Part shown: piece by piece, positions 25,244-33,231 of the stretch
Position numbering within the stretch: the stretch's first letter is position 1
Layout: every line of letters begins with the position of its first letter
NCBI GenBank assembly: GCA_004557035.1
Contig: SFFB01000004.1
Coordinates: 1 to 64,000, forward strand
Origin: Bacteroidales bacterium
GTDB taxonomy: Bacteria; Bacteroidota; Bacteroidia; Bacteroidales; Bacteroidaceae
Direction of reading: 5' to 3'
DNA length: 64,000 bases
Translations under genes and position numbers: made by a program
The notes under the pieces: generated by a model
Database searches by the model: none
What the model was told of the DNA's origin: nothing
Seen by the model: only the letters and a program-made list of their open reading frames with translations

Positions 25244-25771
25244 ATGAAATGCATCACCCTCATCGGCTATATGTGCGCCGGCAAGACCACCATCGGCAAA
25301 GCACTGGGCAAGGCCCTGGGACGCACCTTCTACGACCTCGACTGGTACATAGAGGAACGCTTCCGCCGCAAAGTGCCTCAGATTTTTGCCGAAGACGGCG
25401 AAGCCAAGTTTCGCGACCTTGAGCGGCGCATGCTCCACGAGGTGGCCGAGTTTGAAAACATCGTGCTCTCTTGCGGAGGCGGCACTCCCTGTTTTTTCGA
25501 CAACATCGACTATCTCAACCAGGTGAGCGAAACGGTCTATATCAAGGCCACGGCCGACACGCTCTGCCGCCATCTGGCCATCAGCCGGGGCGAGCGACCG
25601 TTGCTCAAAGGCAAAAGTCCCGAAGAACTGCGCGAGTTTGTGGCTACACAACTCGCTGAGCGCGAACCTTATTATATGCGCGCACAACATATCATTGACA
25701 TCAACGTGCTCGACGACGCCGAAAAAATAGATAACGTCGTCGAGGCCATACGTCAAAGTCTGGCACTTTGA
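25244..25771 (+). CDS. aroK: Shikimate kinase
   Basis: AroK phosphorylates shikimate at the 3-hydroxyl in chorismate synthesis. The 175-residue P-loop protein has Walker A GYMCAGKTTIG, the shikimate-binding DLDWYIEERF region, and the conserved SCGGGTP motif; RGERPLL is the lid arginine segment. I chose ATG 25244, 10 nt after the topA stop; an ATG at 25205 would overlap topA and add 13 residues unlike the family. It is probably in one transcript with topA. Confidence 0.95.
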   Translation: MKCITLIGYMCAGKTTIGKALGKALGRTFYDLDWYIEERFRRKVPQIFAEDGEAKFRDLERRMLHEVAEFENIVLSCGGGTPCFFDNIDYLNQVSETVYIKATADTLCRHLAISRGERPLLKGKSPEELREFVATQLAEREPYYMRAQHIIDINVLDDAEKIDNVVEAIRQSLAL

Positions 25772-25816
25772 CCCTACCTTTCCACACTTTTTCCTAACGA
25801 TTATCTTTTCCCACAC

Positions 25817-27709
25817 ATGAGAAAATGGAGAATTGAAGACTCCGAGGAGCTCTACAACATCAAGGGCTGGGGCGTGAATTATTTCGGCATCAACGAGAAA
25901 GGCCACGCCTATGTCACACCCCGCAAAGACGGCGTGCAGGTAGACCTCAAAGAAGTGGTCGACGAACTGGCTTCGCGCGACATCACCGCCCCCGTGCTCT
26001 TGCGCTTTCCCGACATCCTCGACAATCGCATCGAAAAAACCGCAGACTGTTTTGCGCGCGCTGAGAAAGAATATGACTTTCAGGCCGACCATTTCATCAT
26101 CTTCCCCATCAAGGTGAACCAAATGCGACCGGTGGTGGAGGAAATCATCAGCCACGGCAAGAAATACAACCTCGGCCTCGAGGCGGGTTCAAAACCCGAA
26201 CTCCACGCCGTGTTGGCCACCAATATGGACAGCGACAGCCTCATCATCTGCAACGGTCACAAAGACCAGAACTTCATCGAACTGGCCCTGCTGGCTCAGA
26301 AGATGGGCAAGCGCGTGTTTCTCGTGGTGGAGAAAATGCCCGAACTCATCACCATTGCCCGCACGGCTGAGAAACTCGGCGTGCGCCCCAACCTGGGCAT
26401 CCGCATCAAATTGGCCACCTCAGGCTCTGGCAAATGGCAAGAAAGCGGTGGCGATGCCTCAAAATTCGGCCTCAATTCGGCCGAACTGCTTGAAGCCCTC
26501 CGACTGCTCGACGAGATGGGAATGCACGACTGTCTGAAACTCATTCACTTCCACATAGGCTCGCAAATCACGAAAATTCGCCGCATCTCGACAGCCTTGA
26601 GAGAGGCCGCACAGTTTTATGTGCAGCTCCACGCCCTTGGCTTCAACATCGAGTTCGTAGACTGTGGCGGCGGACTGGGCGTGGACTACGACGGCACCCG
26701 TTCGAGCAACTCGGAAAGCTCCGTAAACTACAGCATACAGGAATATGTCAACGACTGCGTCTATACCTTCGTGGACGCCGCCAACAAAAACAACATTCCC
26801 CATCCCAACATCATCACCGAAGGCGGCCGCTCGCTCACGGCACATCACTCGGTGCTCATCCTCGACGTGCTTGAAAACGTGTCGATGCCGCGTATGAGCG
26901 AAGATTTCCATCCCGACGAAAACGACCACCAGCTGGTGCACGACCTCACGGAAATATGGGACAAACTCTCGTCGCGTTCTATGCTCGAAGACTGGCACGA
27001 CGCCGAAGACATCCGCGACGAAGCCCTCGACCTTTTCCGCCACGGCATCATTGACCTGCGTACGCGCGCCCAAATCGAAAGCCTATATTGGAGCATCTCA
27101 AGCGAGATTGCCGAGTTGGTTCATCATCAGAAACACGTGCCGGACGAATTGCGCAAACTCGACAAAATGATGGCTGACAAATATTTTTGCAACTTCTCGC
27201 TCTTCCAGTCTATGCCCGACGCCTGGGCCCTCGACCAACTCTTCCCCATCATGCCCATAGAGCGACTGGCAGAGAAACCCACACGCTCGGCCACCCTGCA
27301 AGACATCACTTGCGACTCGGACGGCAAAATCTCGACCTACGTCAACTACAACCAGCAGACCAGCTATTTGCCGCTTCACCCCGTCAAGCCGGGCGACCAT
27401 TATTATATAGGTGTGTTCCTTGTGGGCGCCTATCAAGAGATTTTGGGTAATATGCACAACCTCTTTGGCGACACCAACGCTGTGCATATCACCGTCGACG
27501 AAGACGGTTACAGCATCGACAAGACTATTGACGGCGAGACCGTGGCCGATGTGCTGGAATACGTGCAATATGACCCCAAACGCCTGGTGCGCCGACTGGA
27601 GAGCTGGGTGAGCAAAGCCGTGAAAGAGGGCCGCATCACCAACGAAGAGGGTAAGGAGTTCATCTCCAACTACCGCTCGGGACTTTATGGCTACACTTAT
27701 CTGGAATAA
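25817..27709 (+). CDS. speA: Biosynthetic arginine decarboxylase
   Basis: SpeA decarboxylates L-arginine to agmatine, the first step of the agmatine route to putrescine and spermidine. The 630-residue PLP enzyme of the alanine-racemase fold has the PLP lysine in FPIKVNQMRPV, the substrate segment FHIGSQI, and VDCGGGLGVDYDGT. The C-terminal half includes ITEGGRSLTAHHS, the pocket found in SpeA but not in ornithine decarboxylases. It lies 45 nt after aroK. A leucine-rich-repeat gene begins 3 nt after its stop, so the two are probably co-transcribed. Confidence 0.96.
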   Translation: MRKWRIEDSEELYNIKGWGVNYFGINEKGHAYVTPRKDGVQVDLKEVVDELASRDITAPVLLRFPDILDNRIEKTADCFARAEKEYDFQADHFIIFPIKVNQMRPVVEEIISHGKKYNLGLEAGSKPELHAVLATNMDSDSLIICNGHKDQNFIELALLAQKMGKRVFLVVEKMPELITIARTAEKLGVRPNLGIRIKLATSGSGKWQESGGDASKFGLNSAELLEALRLLDEMGMHDCLKLIHFHIGSQITKIRRISTALREAAQFYVQLHALGFNIEFVDCGGGLGVDYDGTRSSNSESSVNYSIQEYVNDCVYTFVDAANKNNIPHPNIITEGGRSLTAHHSVLILDVLENVSMPRMSEDFHPDENDHQLVHDLTEIWDKLSSRSMLEDWHDAEDIRDEALDLFRHGIIDLRTRAQIESLYWSISSEIAELVHHQKHVPDELRKLDKMMADKYFCNFSLFQSMPDAWALDQLFPIMPIERLAEKPTRSATLQDITCDSDGKISTYVNYNQQTSYLPLHPVKPGDHYYIGVFLVGAYQEILGNMHNLFGDTNAVHITVDEDGYSIDKTIDGETVADVLEYVQYDPKRLVRRLESWVSKAVKEGRITNEEGKEFISNYRSGLYGYTYLE

Positions 27710-27712
27710 ACG

Positions 27713-28687
27713 ATGAAACGGCTGATTTTTGCCATAATGGCTTTGATGTGGAGCATCACGGCACTCGCCCAATATTCCACCCTGCCTCATTTCACTGCCG
27801 GCCCCATCCAGTACGGCTTGAAGTCGGCCGATGTACTCTCTATGGGTGAGGCGGTGGTGCAACGCCTGGTGGACCCTAATCTCACCACGGTAGAAATCCC
27901 CTACAACGTGTCACGAAGCAAGGTGAATTTCAAGGTGGAAATCATCGCCGAAGGCGCTTTTGCCGGCACCCGTCTGCAAGAAATCCGGCTCAACGACGAC
28001 ATCAAATACATCCTGTCGCAGGCGTTTGAGCGCACCCCACTGAAACGCTTCAGATGCCCGGCCAAGTTGCGTCTGATAGGCCAAAGCGCCTTTATGTGGT
28101 GTGACCAACTGGAAGAAGTCACCACCGACGAGAACCTTAAAGAGGTGGGCCATGCGGCCTTCTGGGGTTGTACCAATTTACGCCATTTCCGCACCCCGCG
28201 CGATATGCACACCATTGGCAACAATGCTTTCAAAGGTTGCCTCTCGCTCGACAGCATCGTGATGGGCTACGACCTGATCAATCTGGGAGATGGCGCTTTT
28301 TCGGGATGTGTCGGTTTGCACCACGTGACGCTGGCCCCCAACCTTCGCCAGATACCCTTTGAGTGTTTCCGTAACACGGGACTGAACGAAATCACCATCG
28401 GCGGACGCGTGGAAACCATCGGCCAAAGCGCGTTTTATGGTTGTGACAACCTGAAACGGGTGGTGTTGGGAGCCAATGTGAAACAGCTGGACTACGACGC
28501 TTTTGGCGGCACGTCGAATGTGGAGACGGTGATTTGCCTCGCCACTCGGCCGCCACAAAACAACAACGCCTTCGGCTATGCCACTTGCCAGCAAGGCGTG
28601 CTTGCCGTTCCGGCCGCCGCCGTGGGTGCCTACCGCCAGGCTCCGGGCTGGAACCGCTTCAAACGCATAGTGGCCCTGAAGCAATAA
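27713..28687 (+). CDS. Exported BspA-like leucine-rich-repeat protein
   Basis: The 324-residue protein has a signal peptide (LIFAIMALMWSITALAQ) and then tandem LRR_5 (BspA/TpLRR) repeats of about 23 residues with the pattern IGxxAFxGCxxLxxVxL; examples are IGQSAFMWCDQLEEVT, VGHAAFWGCTNLRHF, IGNNAFKGCLSLDSIV and IGQSAFYGCDNLKRVV. Such repeats form a curved solenoid used for adhesion or protein binding. The last part (VPAAAVGAYRQAPGWNRF) is the usual capping repeat of the family. No sorting domain is seen, so it is probably periplasmic or outer-membrane associated. It follows speA by 3 nt, an odd pairing. Confidence 0.88.
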   Translation: MKRLIFAIMALMWSITALAQYSTLPHFTAGPIQYGLKSADVLSMGEAVVQRLVDPNLTTVEIPYNVSRSKVNFKVEIIAEGAFAGTRLQEIRLNDDIKYILSQAFERTPLKRFRCPAKLRLIGQSAFMWCDQLEEVTTDENLKEVGHAAFWGCTNLRHFRTPRDMHTIGNNAFKGCLSLDSIVMGYDLINLGDGAFSGCVGLHHVTLAPNLRQIPFECFRNTGLNEITIGGRVETIGQSAFYGCDNLKRVVLGANVKQLDYDAFGGTSNVETVICLATRPPQNNNAFGYATCQQGVLAVPAAAVGAYRQAPGWNRFKRIVALKQ

Positions 28688-28782
28688 TACCGTACAGAAG
28701 TTGCAGGGTCGTGCAGAGTTTGTTTCGCCAACTTTACATTACGAAACGATTTCATTTCAAAGCATTTACACAGATATTGTGC

Positions 28783-28807
28783 AAGGTTGCAGAGTTTCTG
28801 CAACCTT
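28783..28807 (+). terminator. Terminator after the leucine-rich-repeat gene
   Basis: AAGGTTGCAGA (28783-28793) and TCTGCAACCTT (28797-28807) form a perfect 11-bp stem with a GTT loop, followed by TTGTTTTG. Confidence 0.8.
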
Positions 28808-28834
28808 TTGTTTTGCGTAAGAGGAAGGCAATGA

Positions 28835-28866
28835 CAATGGCCGCTCCACCGGTGGAACGGCCATTG
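28835..28866. repeat. 32-bp near-perfect palindrome
   Basis: CAATGGCCG..TCCACC meets GGTGGA..CGGCCATTG with no loop and a single mismatched pair (C/A). It could be a terminator for the orphan minus-strand promoter, a protein-binding palindrome, or the second terminator for the converging genes. Confidence 0.6.
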
Positions 28867-28925
28867 CGACATGGACATAACATTCTATAAAAATTCAAAC
28901 TTAAAACATCTCTTTGTTTCTGCTG

Positions 28926-28956
28926 CAAAGGTAGGGAGAGTGTGGTGGAGAAACAA
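28926..28956 (-). promoter_or_regulatory. Orphan promoter without an evident gene
   Basis: Minus strand: TTG at 28954-28956, 20 nt, TACCTTTG at 28926-28933. Transcription would run left through the palindrome at 28835-28866. No credible reading frame follows, so a small RNA is possible. Confidence 0.55.
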
Positions 28957-28994
28957 TACCAAAAGTTGGGTATTTTTGAGATGTGAAGTTCGTG

Positions 28995-29654
28995 TCAATC
29001 AAACGTATAAGTGAGTCCGACCAAAGCCGAGAGGTTGCGGCCTCCACCGTGAGCAAAACGCACCAAGCCGAAGTCGGCTTCGAGCGAAAGCGTAATCTTG
29101 GAAGGAAACTGATAGCCTGCCGCCACCTGGATACCGGCGTCAAAACGGCGGGCCTCGTCAAGGTCGAAGGTGTTTTCTTCGTAAAACAGTTTCTCGCTGC
29201 CCTGACGGCGGGCGTCGCCTTTGGTCTTGACTTTACCCGAAACACCATAGGCCACATACGGCCCGGCCGAAAAGACCAAATAACGTTGAGCAGCCAGACG
29301 ATGGTAGTAGTTGACGAGCAGAGGCAGTTCGAGATAACCGGCAGCCACAGAGCGGCTCATCAGGCTGTAAGTCTGGTTGCCTTCCTCGTCCAAGACCGGC
29401 AAACCACCATCGTCCAAGACGGGTACCAAGGCATCGGGCGCTTTCCAGCCTTTGCCATAAAACAACAACGCCGGTGCTACGCTCCAATGCTGGTCGAGCT
29501 CCATTTCATAGCCCACGCCAAAGCGATAGGCGCCCACACTGCGGGCGGAGCCATACTGAGTGGACAAACCGCCACCGGCCTTGAGCTGCAAATGTTGGGC
29601 CGAGGCAGGCATAGCCAGCAGACACAGCACAAACAAGAGTGACTTAATGTTCAT
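28995..29654 (-). CDS. Outer-membrane beta-barrel protein (PorT-like family)
   Basis: The 219-residue protein has a signal peptide (LLFVLCLLAMPASAQ) and a small eight-stranded-type barrel pattern: HLQLKAGGGLSTQYG, FGVGYEMELDQHW, YLELPLLVNYYHR, VFSAGPYVAYGVSGK and a terminal strand LSALVGLTYTFD. The central LELPLLVNYY is typical of the PorT/OMP_b-brl_2 group in Bacteroidota. Function cannot be told from sequence. It begins 14 nt after the helicase stop and is probably its downstream partner in one transcript. Confidence 0.85.
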   Translation of the reverse strand: MNIKSLLFVLCLLAMPASAQHLQLKAGGGLSTQYGSARSVGAYRFGVGYEMELDQHWSVAPALLFYGKGWKAPDALVPVLDDGGLPVLDEEGNQTYSLMSRSVAAGYLELPLLVNYYHRLAAQRYLVFSAGPYVAYGVSGKVKTKGDARRQGSEKLFYEENTFDLDEARRFDAGIQVAAGYQFPSKITLSLEADFGLVRFAHGGGRNLSALVGLTYTFD

Positions 29655-29668
29655 ATCAGATAGGAGGA

Positions 29669-31462
29669 TTACTCAAAAAACTGTTTCCAGTCGTCTTTGC
29701 CATATTTGCGTCGGCCACCCGAAGCCTTCTCGGCAGCCATACGGCGAGAGGGCCGGCGGTCTTCGCCACCAGCACGTCGTGAGCTGCGACGGGCAGGTTT
29801 GTCGCCTGTGCGGTCGGCATCGTCTACAACTACTTGGCGGTTGCCCACCACGGCCTTAGACATTTTCTTGAGTACAAGGTCTGCCGAGGCTTCGGGCACT
29901 TCAAAGAAAGAGCAGTTGGTGGTGAGGTCTATACGGCCAATCTGAACCTTGCCCTTGACGTAGCGGTTGACGAGATTGATGATTTCGCGAGCATAAAAGT
30001 TGTCGCGCTTACCCAGATTGATGAACAATCGTTTATAACCCGGCTCGGCGGCACGAGGTCCGGAGACGCGGTCTTTGCCACGACCAGACTGACGGCCGGC
30101 GGATTTGCGGTCTTCTCTATCCTTCTTGCCGCCTTGAGGCTGAACGATTTCGGGCGCGTTGGCATAATAGTCGAGGAAATGGCCAAACTCGCGGCTGACG
30201 ATGCGTTTGACGAGGTCTTCTTTGGTGAGCCAATCGAGCTTGCGGAAAATCTCAGGGAGGAAAGGTGCAATCTGATTGTCGTCGACTTCAATGCGTTCGA
30301 GCTCGTCCATGACGCGATAGAGCTGTTTGGTGCAAATCTCTTGTGGCTCCGGCAGAGTGCCTGCCTCAAACTGCTTGCCAATGACTTTCTCGATGATGCG
30401 CACACGGCCTTTTTCTCGCATATGGATGATGGAAATGCTCGTACCACGACGGCCTGCACGGCCCGTACGGCCTGAACGATGGGTATAATTCTCCACATCT
30501 TCAGGCAAACCGTAGTTGATGACGTGGGTGAGTTCGTCGACATCAAGCCCACGGGCCGCCACGTCGGTGGCAATGAGCAACTGGGTGCGATGGGTGCGGA
30601 ACTTCTGCATAGTGAGGTCGCGCTGAGCCTGTGAGAGGTCGCCGTGAAGCGCTTCGGCGTTGTAGCCGTCGCGAATGAGTTGGTCGGCCACCTCCTGTGT
30701 TTCAAGGCGTGTGCGGCAGAAGATGATGGCATAAATATTAGGGTAATAGTCTACTACACGCTTGAGAGCCAGATATTTGTCTTTGGCATGCACGAGATAA
30801 TAGATGTGGTTGACACTCTCGGCTCCCTCATTGCGCGACCCGACCACAATCTCTTTGTAGTCGTGCAGATAACTCTTGGCAATGCGCTCAATCTCCTTGC
30901 CCATAGTGGCGGAAAACAGCAAAGTGTTGCGCTCAGCCGGCACGCCGGCAAGGATTTCGTCTATGCTTTCGGTGAAGCCCATATTAAGCATCTCGTCAGC
31001 CTCGTCAAGCACTACGTTTTCCACGTTGTCGAGCCTGGCCACGCCGCGATGCATGAGGTCGATGAGTCGGCCCGGAGTGGCCACGATGACCTGTACGCCT
31101 TTGCGCAGACTGCGTATTTGGCTCTCAATGCTCGAACCTCCATAGACGGCCAAGACCTGAAGGCCGTCTATGTAACGGGCATAGTCTTTGAGATCGCCGG
31201 CAATTTGCAGACAGAGTTCGCGTGTGGGGCTGAGGATGATGGCCTGAGTGTGATGGTCGGTTGGGTCAACTTTTTGCAAGACGGGAAGACCGTATGCCGC
31301 CGTCTTGCCCGTTCCGGTTTGGGCCAAGGCAATCACGTCGTTACCGACACCGAGGAGATAAGGAATGACCTCTTCCTGTACAGGCATAGGATTTTCGTAG
31401 CCCATTTCGGCTATGGCGCGTCGAATGTTGTCAGACACGCCCAATTCTTCAAATGTTTTCAA
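29669..31462 (-). CDS. DEAD-box RNA helicase (DeaD/DbpA-like)
   Basis: The 597-residue ATP-dependent RNA helicase carries the motifs in order: the Q motif (GYENPMPVQEEVIP), AQTGTGKT (Walker A), PTRELCLQ, VATPGRLIDL, DEAD, SAT, HGDLSQAQRD, ATDVAARGLD and HRSGRTGRAG. A DbpA-type RNA-binding domain follows (about residues 480-555, KRLFINLGKRDNFYAREIIN), then a basic Arg/Ser-rich tail. It fits the cold-shock/ribosome-assembly helicases. A -7 element TAATTTTG lies at 31506-31513 on the minus strand. The outer-membrane protein gene lies 14 nt downstream. Confidence 0.93.
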   Translation of the reverse strand: MKTFEELGVSDNIRRAIAEMGYENPMPVQEEVIPYLLGVGNDVIALAQTGTGKTAAYGLPVLQKVDPTDHHTQAIILSPTRELCLQIAGDLKDYARYIDGLQVLAVYGGSSIESQIRSLRKGVQVIVATPGRLIDLMHRGVARLDNVENVVLDEADEMLNMGFTESIDEILAGVPAERNTLLFSATMGKEIERIAKSYLHDYKEIVVGSRNEGAESVNHIYYLVHAKDKYLALKRVVDYYPNIYAIIFCRTRLETQEVADQLIRDGYNAEALHGDLSQAQRDLTMQKFRTHRTQLLIATDVAARGLDVDELTHVINYGLPEDVENYTHRSGRTGRAGRRGTSISIIHMREKGRVRIIEKVIGKQFEAGTLPEPQEICTKQLYRVMDELERIEVDDNQIAPFLPEIFRKLDWLTKEDLVKRIVSREFGHFLDYYANAPEIVQPQGGKKDREDRKSAGRQSGRGKDRVSGPRAAEPGYKRLFINLGKRDNFYAREIINLVNRYVKGKVQIGRIDLTTNCSFFEVPEASADLVLKKMSKAVVGNRQVVVDDADRTGDKPARRSSRRAGGEDRRPSRRMAAEKASGGRRKYGKDDWKQFFE

Positions 31463-31505
31463 AAGTGTGGGGATGTTGTCGTAAATCTATAAAATATTTA
31501 TGGTG

Positions 31506-31513
31506 CAAAATTA
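31506..31513 (-). promoter_or_regulatory. -7 promoter element of the helicase gene
   Basis: The minus strand reads TAATTTTG about 44 nt before the start codon. The -33 box is not clear. Confidence 0.45.
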
Positions 31514-31588
31514 CACAAAATGCTCGTATCTTGCAGCATTAAGAGGCTAAAAGTCTAAGAGACTGTAATGTCCGCCAATGATGGGGCT

Positions 31589-32878
31589 TCACGGTGCAGA
31601 CTGCATCTCATGCAATTTATCCACCCACAACCGGCTGTATTTTTCCATTCGGCGTGAGAGCACCCCATTAACCTCGGCAGCGGTAGTGTCTCCCAACCGC
31701 TTGGCTACGCTTTCGACGTAACGACCCACTTGCTTGTTCAATTCTTCCCACAAGCCACTCGCCTGGGTCAGGTCGAAAACGGTCTTGGAACCCTTCACGA
31801 TTGGAGCCATTTTCTCTTGCCAGAAACTATCGACGAGTTGTAACCCTTTTGTGACAGCTGCGTCTGTTTGTTGTTGACGGCTGATGGTGGCGTTTTCACG
31901 ACCGGCCATTCGGTTGACACTGTCACTCAAGAAAGCGATTTCTTGAGTGAGACGTGAAGTGTGGCTCTCAGCTTGCCGTTTGTAATTGCGCAAGAGTACA
32001 TCGGCCGAGTCCAGGCGATGATGCAAAGAGTCAATCTCGCGAGTGCGGTCTTTATACCCCCGAGTCATCAACGCCCAACCCACAAAGAAGACCACAGCGA
32101 AGACCGACAAGACCACAGCACCCACCGAAGAGAGTCGACGCAAGGCAAAAGCCCGATCTACAGCCCGCCGCAATTCGCCGACATTGGCATAGCGGCCGGA
32201 AATGGGGCCAAGACAACGACGCACCACGCCTCTGAGCAACCTGCCCGGGCAGATTTCATTAATCAGCAGGCCAAGGCTATAGACATCGTTGCGCACATCC
32301 GCCTTGAAGGTTACGGCCTGCTCGGGCGAGATATAGCCTTTTGTGCCGGCCGGTTGTTTCAGAATGGTATGGCTGTCTGTATCGGCCAAACCAAAATCAA
32401 TCAACTTCAAGACAGCACCGTCGTTGGTGATAAGCACATTGGACGGCTTGAGGTCGCGATGCACCACGCCGCAACTATGCGCATAAGACACGGCTGCAAG
32501 TAGTTCGCCCACCACTCTTTTGCGCTCTGCAAAAGACGGCGTCCCATCAAGCCAGCCTCTGAGGGTCTGTCCGTCGATATATTCCATCACAATGCAGAGC
32601 CCAAGTTCGGCCACCTGTTCCAATCCGGCGACCTGGACGATGCCGGGATAGTTGAGCCTCATCAGGAGTTCAAACTCTTTGCGCAACATCCCCTGATAGA
32701 TTAGGCTGTCAGCCACTTCAAGCCGCAGACCTTTGAGCATCCACCAGCGACCATAACGCTTGGCCCGGGCCACCACGTTGACATCAGAGGTGCTCATAAT
32801 CTGCACATCCGAAAAACTGGTGCCTAAACCTTCAAATGCATCGACGAGATAACCGGAAAAAGATTGTCCTGATGACAT
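31589..32878 (-). CDS. Membrane-anchored Hanks-type Ser/Thr protein kinase
   Basis: The 429-residue protein has an N-terminal eukaryotic-like kinase domain: ATP lysine in WWMLKGLRLE, catalytic loop VVHRDLKPSNVLI, IDFGLAD and the activation segment GTKGYISPEQA. The glycine-rich P-loop is not recognisable (SDVNVVARAKRYG), and the kinase domain is short after the activation segment. One transmembrane helix follows (VGAVVLSVFAVVFFVGWAL), then an extracytoplasmic, coiled-coil-prone region of about 170 residues. I chose ATG 32878 (MSSGQSFSGY), since a longer frame to 32941 begins inside the -7 element at 32939-32946. No phosphatase or FHA protein is encoded nearby. Confidence 0.88.
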   Translation of the reverse strand: MSSGQSFSGYLVDAFEGLGTSFSDVQIMSTSDVNVVARAKRYGRWWMLKGLRLEVADSLIYQGMLRKEFELLMRLNYPGIVQVAGLEQVAELGLCIVMEYIDGQTLRGWLDGTPSFAERKRVVGELLAAVSYAHSCGVVHRDLKPSNVLITNDGAVLKLIDFGLADTDSHTILKQPAGTKGYISPEQAVTFKADVRNDVYSLGLLINEICPGRLLRGVVRRCLGPISGRYANVGELRRAVDRAFALRRLSSVGAVVLSVFAVVFFVGWALMTRGYKDRTREIDSLHHRLDSADVLLRNYKRQAESHTSRLTQEIAFLSDSVNRMAGRENATISRQQQTDAAVTKGLQLVDSFWQEKMAPIVKGSKTVFDLTQASGLWEELNKQVGRYVESVAKRLGDTTAAEVNGVLSRRMEKYSRLWVDKLHEMQSAP

Positions 32879-32938
32879 ACCTATAGAAAATATATGGGAA
32901 AGATGCCGGGAGTGACAGACACTTAAGGCCGGATGGTG

Positions 32939-32946
32939 CAAAGATA
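32939..32946 (-). promoter_or_regulatory. -7 promoter element of the kinase gene
   Basis: The minus strand reads TATCTTTG about 60 nt before the chosen start. It supports the ATG at 32878 over the longer frame. Confidence 0.5.
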
Positions 32947-33137
32947 AGTTTTTACACTGTCACGAAGAATACCAAGAGTCTGAAAGACTATGAGTGGATG
33001 CAGCCCATATTTGCCTCGACAAGCAAATGACCGGCCACACCTCGCTCATAGACCCGCCGAACTTGTTGACTTGTTGACTTTTGTCTGACAAAACCACAAA
33101 ATCAGGCGCTTAATTCACCCGACTACAAAAAAATGCC

Positions 33138-33145
33138 TACTTTTG
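33138..33145 (+). promoter_or_regulatory. -7 promoter element of the DUF2723 operon
   Basis: TACTTTTG matches TAnnTTTG and lies 86 nt before the ATG at 33232. A longer in-frame start at 33133 overlaps it, which supports the downstream start. Confidence 0.55.
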
Positions 33146-33231
33146 CAGGTCGTAGCCACTTACCCCCTTCAGTGGATCCGTCACACACAAGATGCCAAAT
33201 TATTAAATACAAGTCGTTTCAACCCTTTCAC

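Larger units (their letters stand above)
28688..28994. other. Gene-free region with hairpins and an orphan minus-strand promoter
   Basis: This 307-bp gap lies between two converging transcripts. It contains a plus-strand terminator (28783-28807), a zero-loop palindrome (28835-28866) and a full minus-strand promoter (28926-28956) that points at no recognisable gene. A frame at 28630-28878 on the minus strand looks random. Confidence 0.6.
32879..33231. other. Divergent promoter region, kinase and DUF2723 gene
   Basis: This 353-bp stretch has no gene. It holds the kinase -7 element (32939-32946, minus), the DUF2723 -7 element (33138-33145, plus) and a short tandem repeat of TTGTTGAC near 33064-33079. 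Confidence 0.65.

Noticed and set aside
28630..28878. An 82-codon minus-strand frame downstream of the orphan promoter
   Set aside because: Its composition is random, it crosses two hairpins and it runs into the 3' end of the leucine-rich-repeat gene on the other strand.
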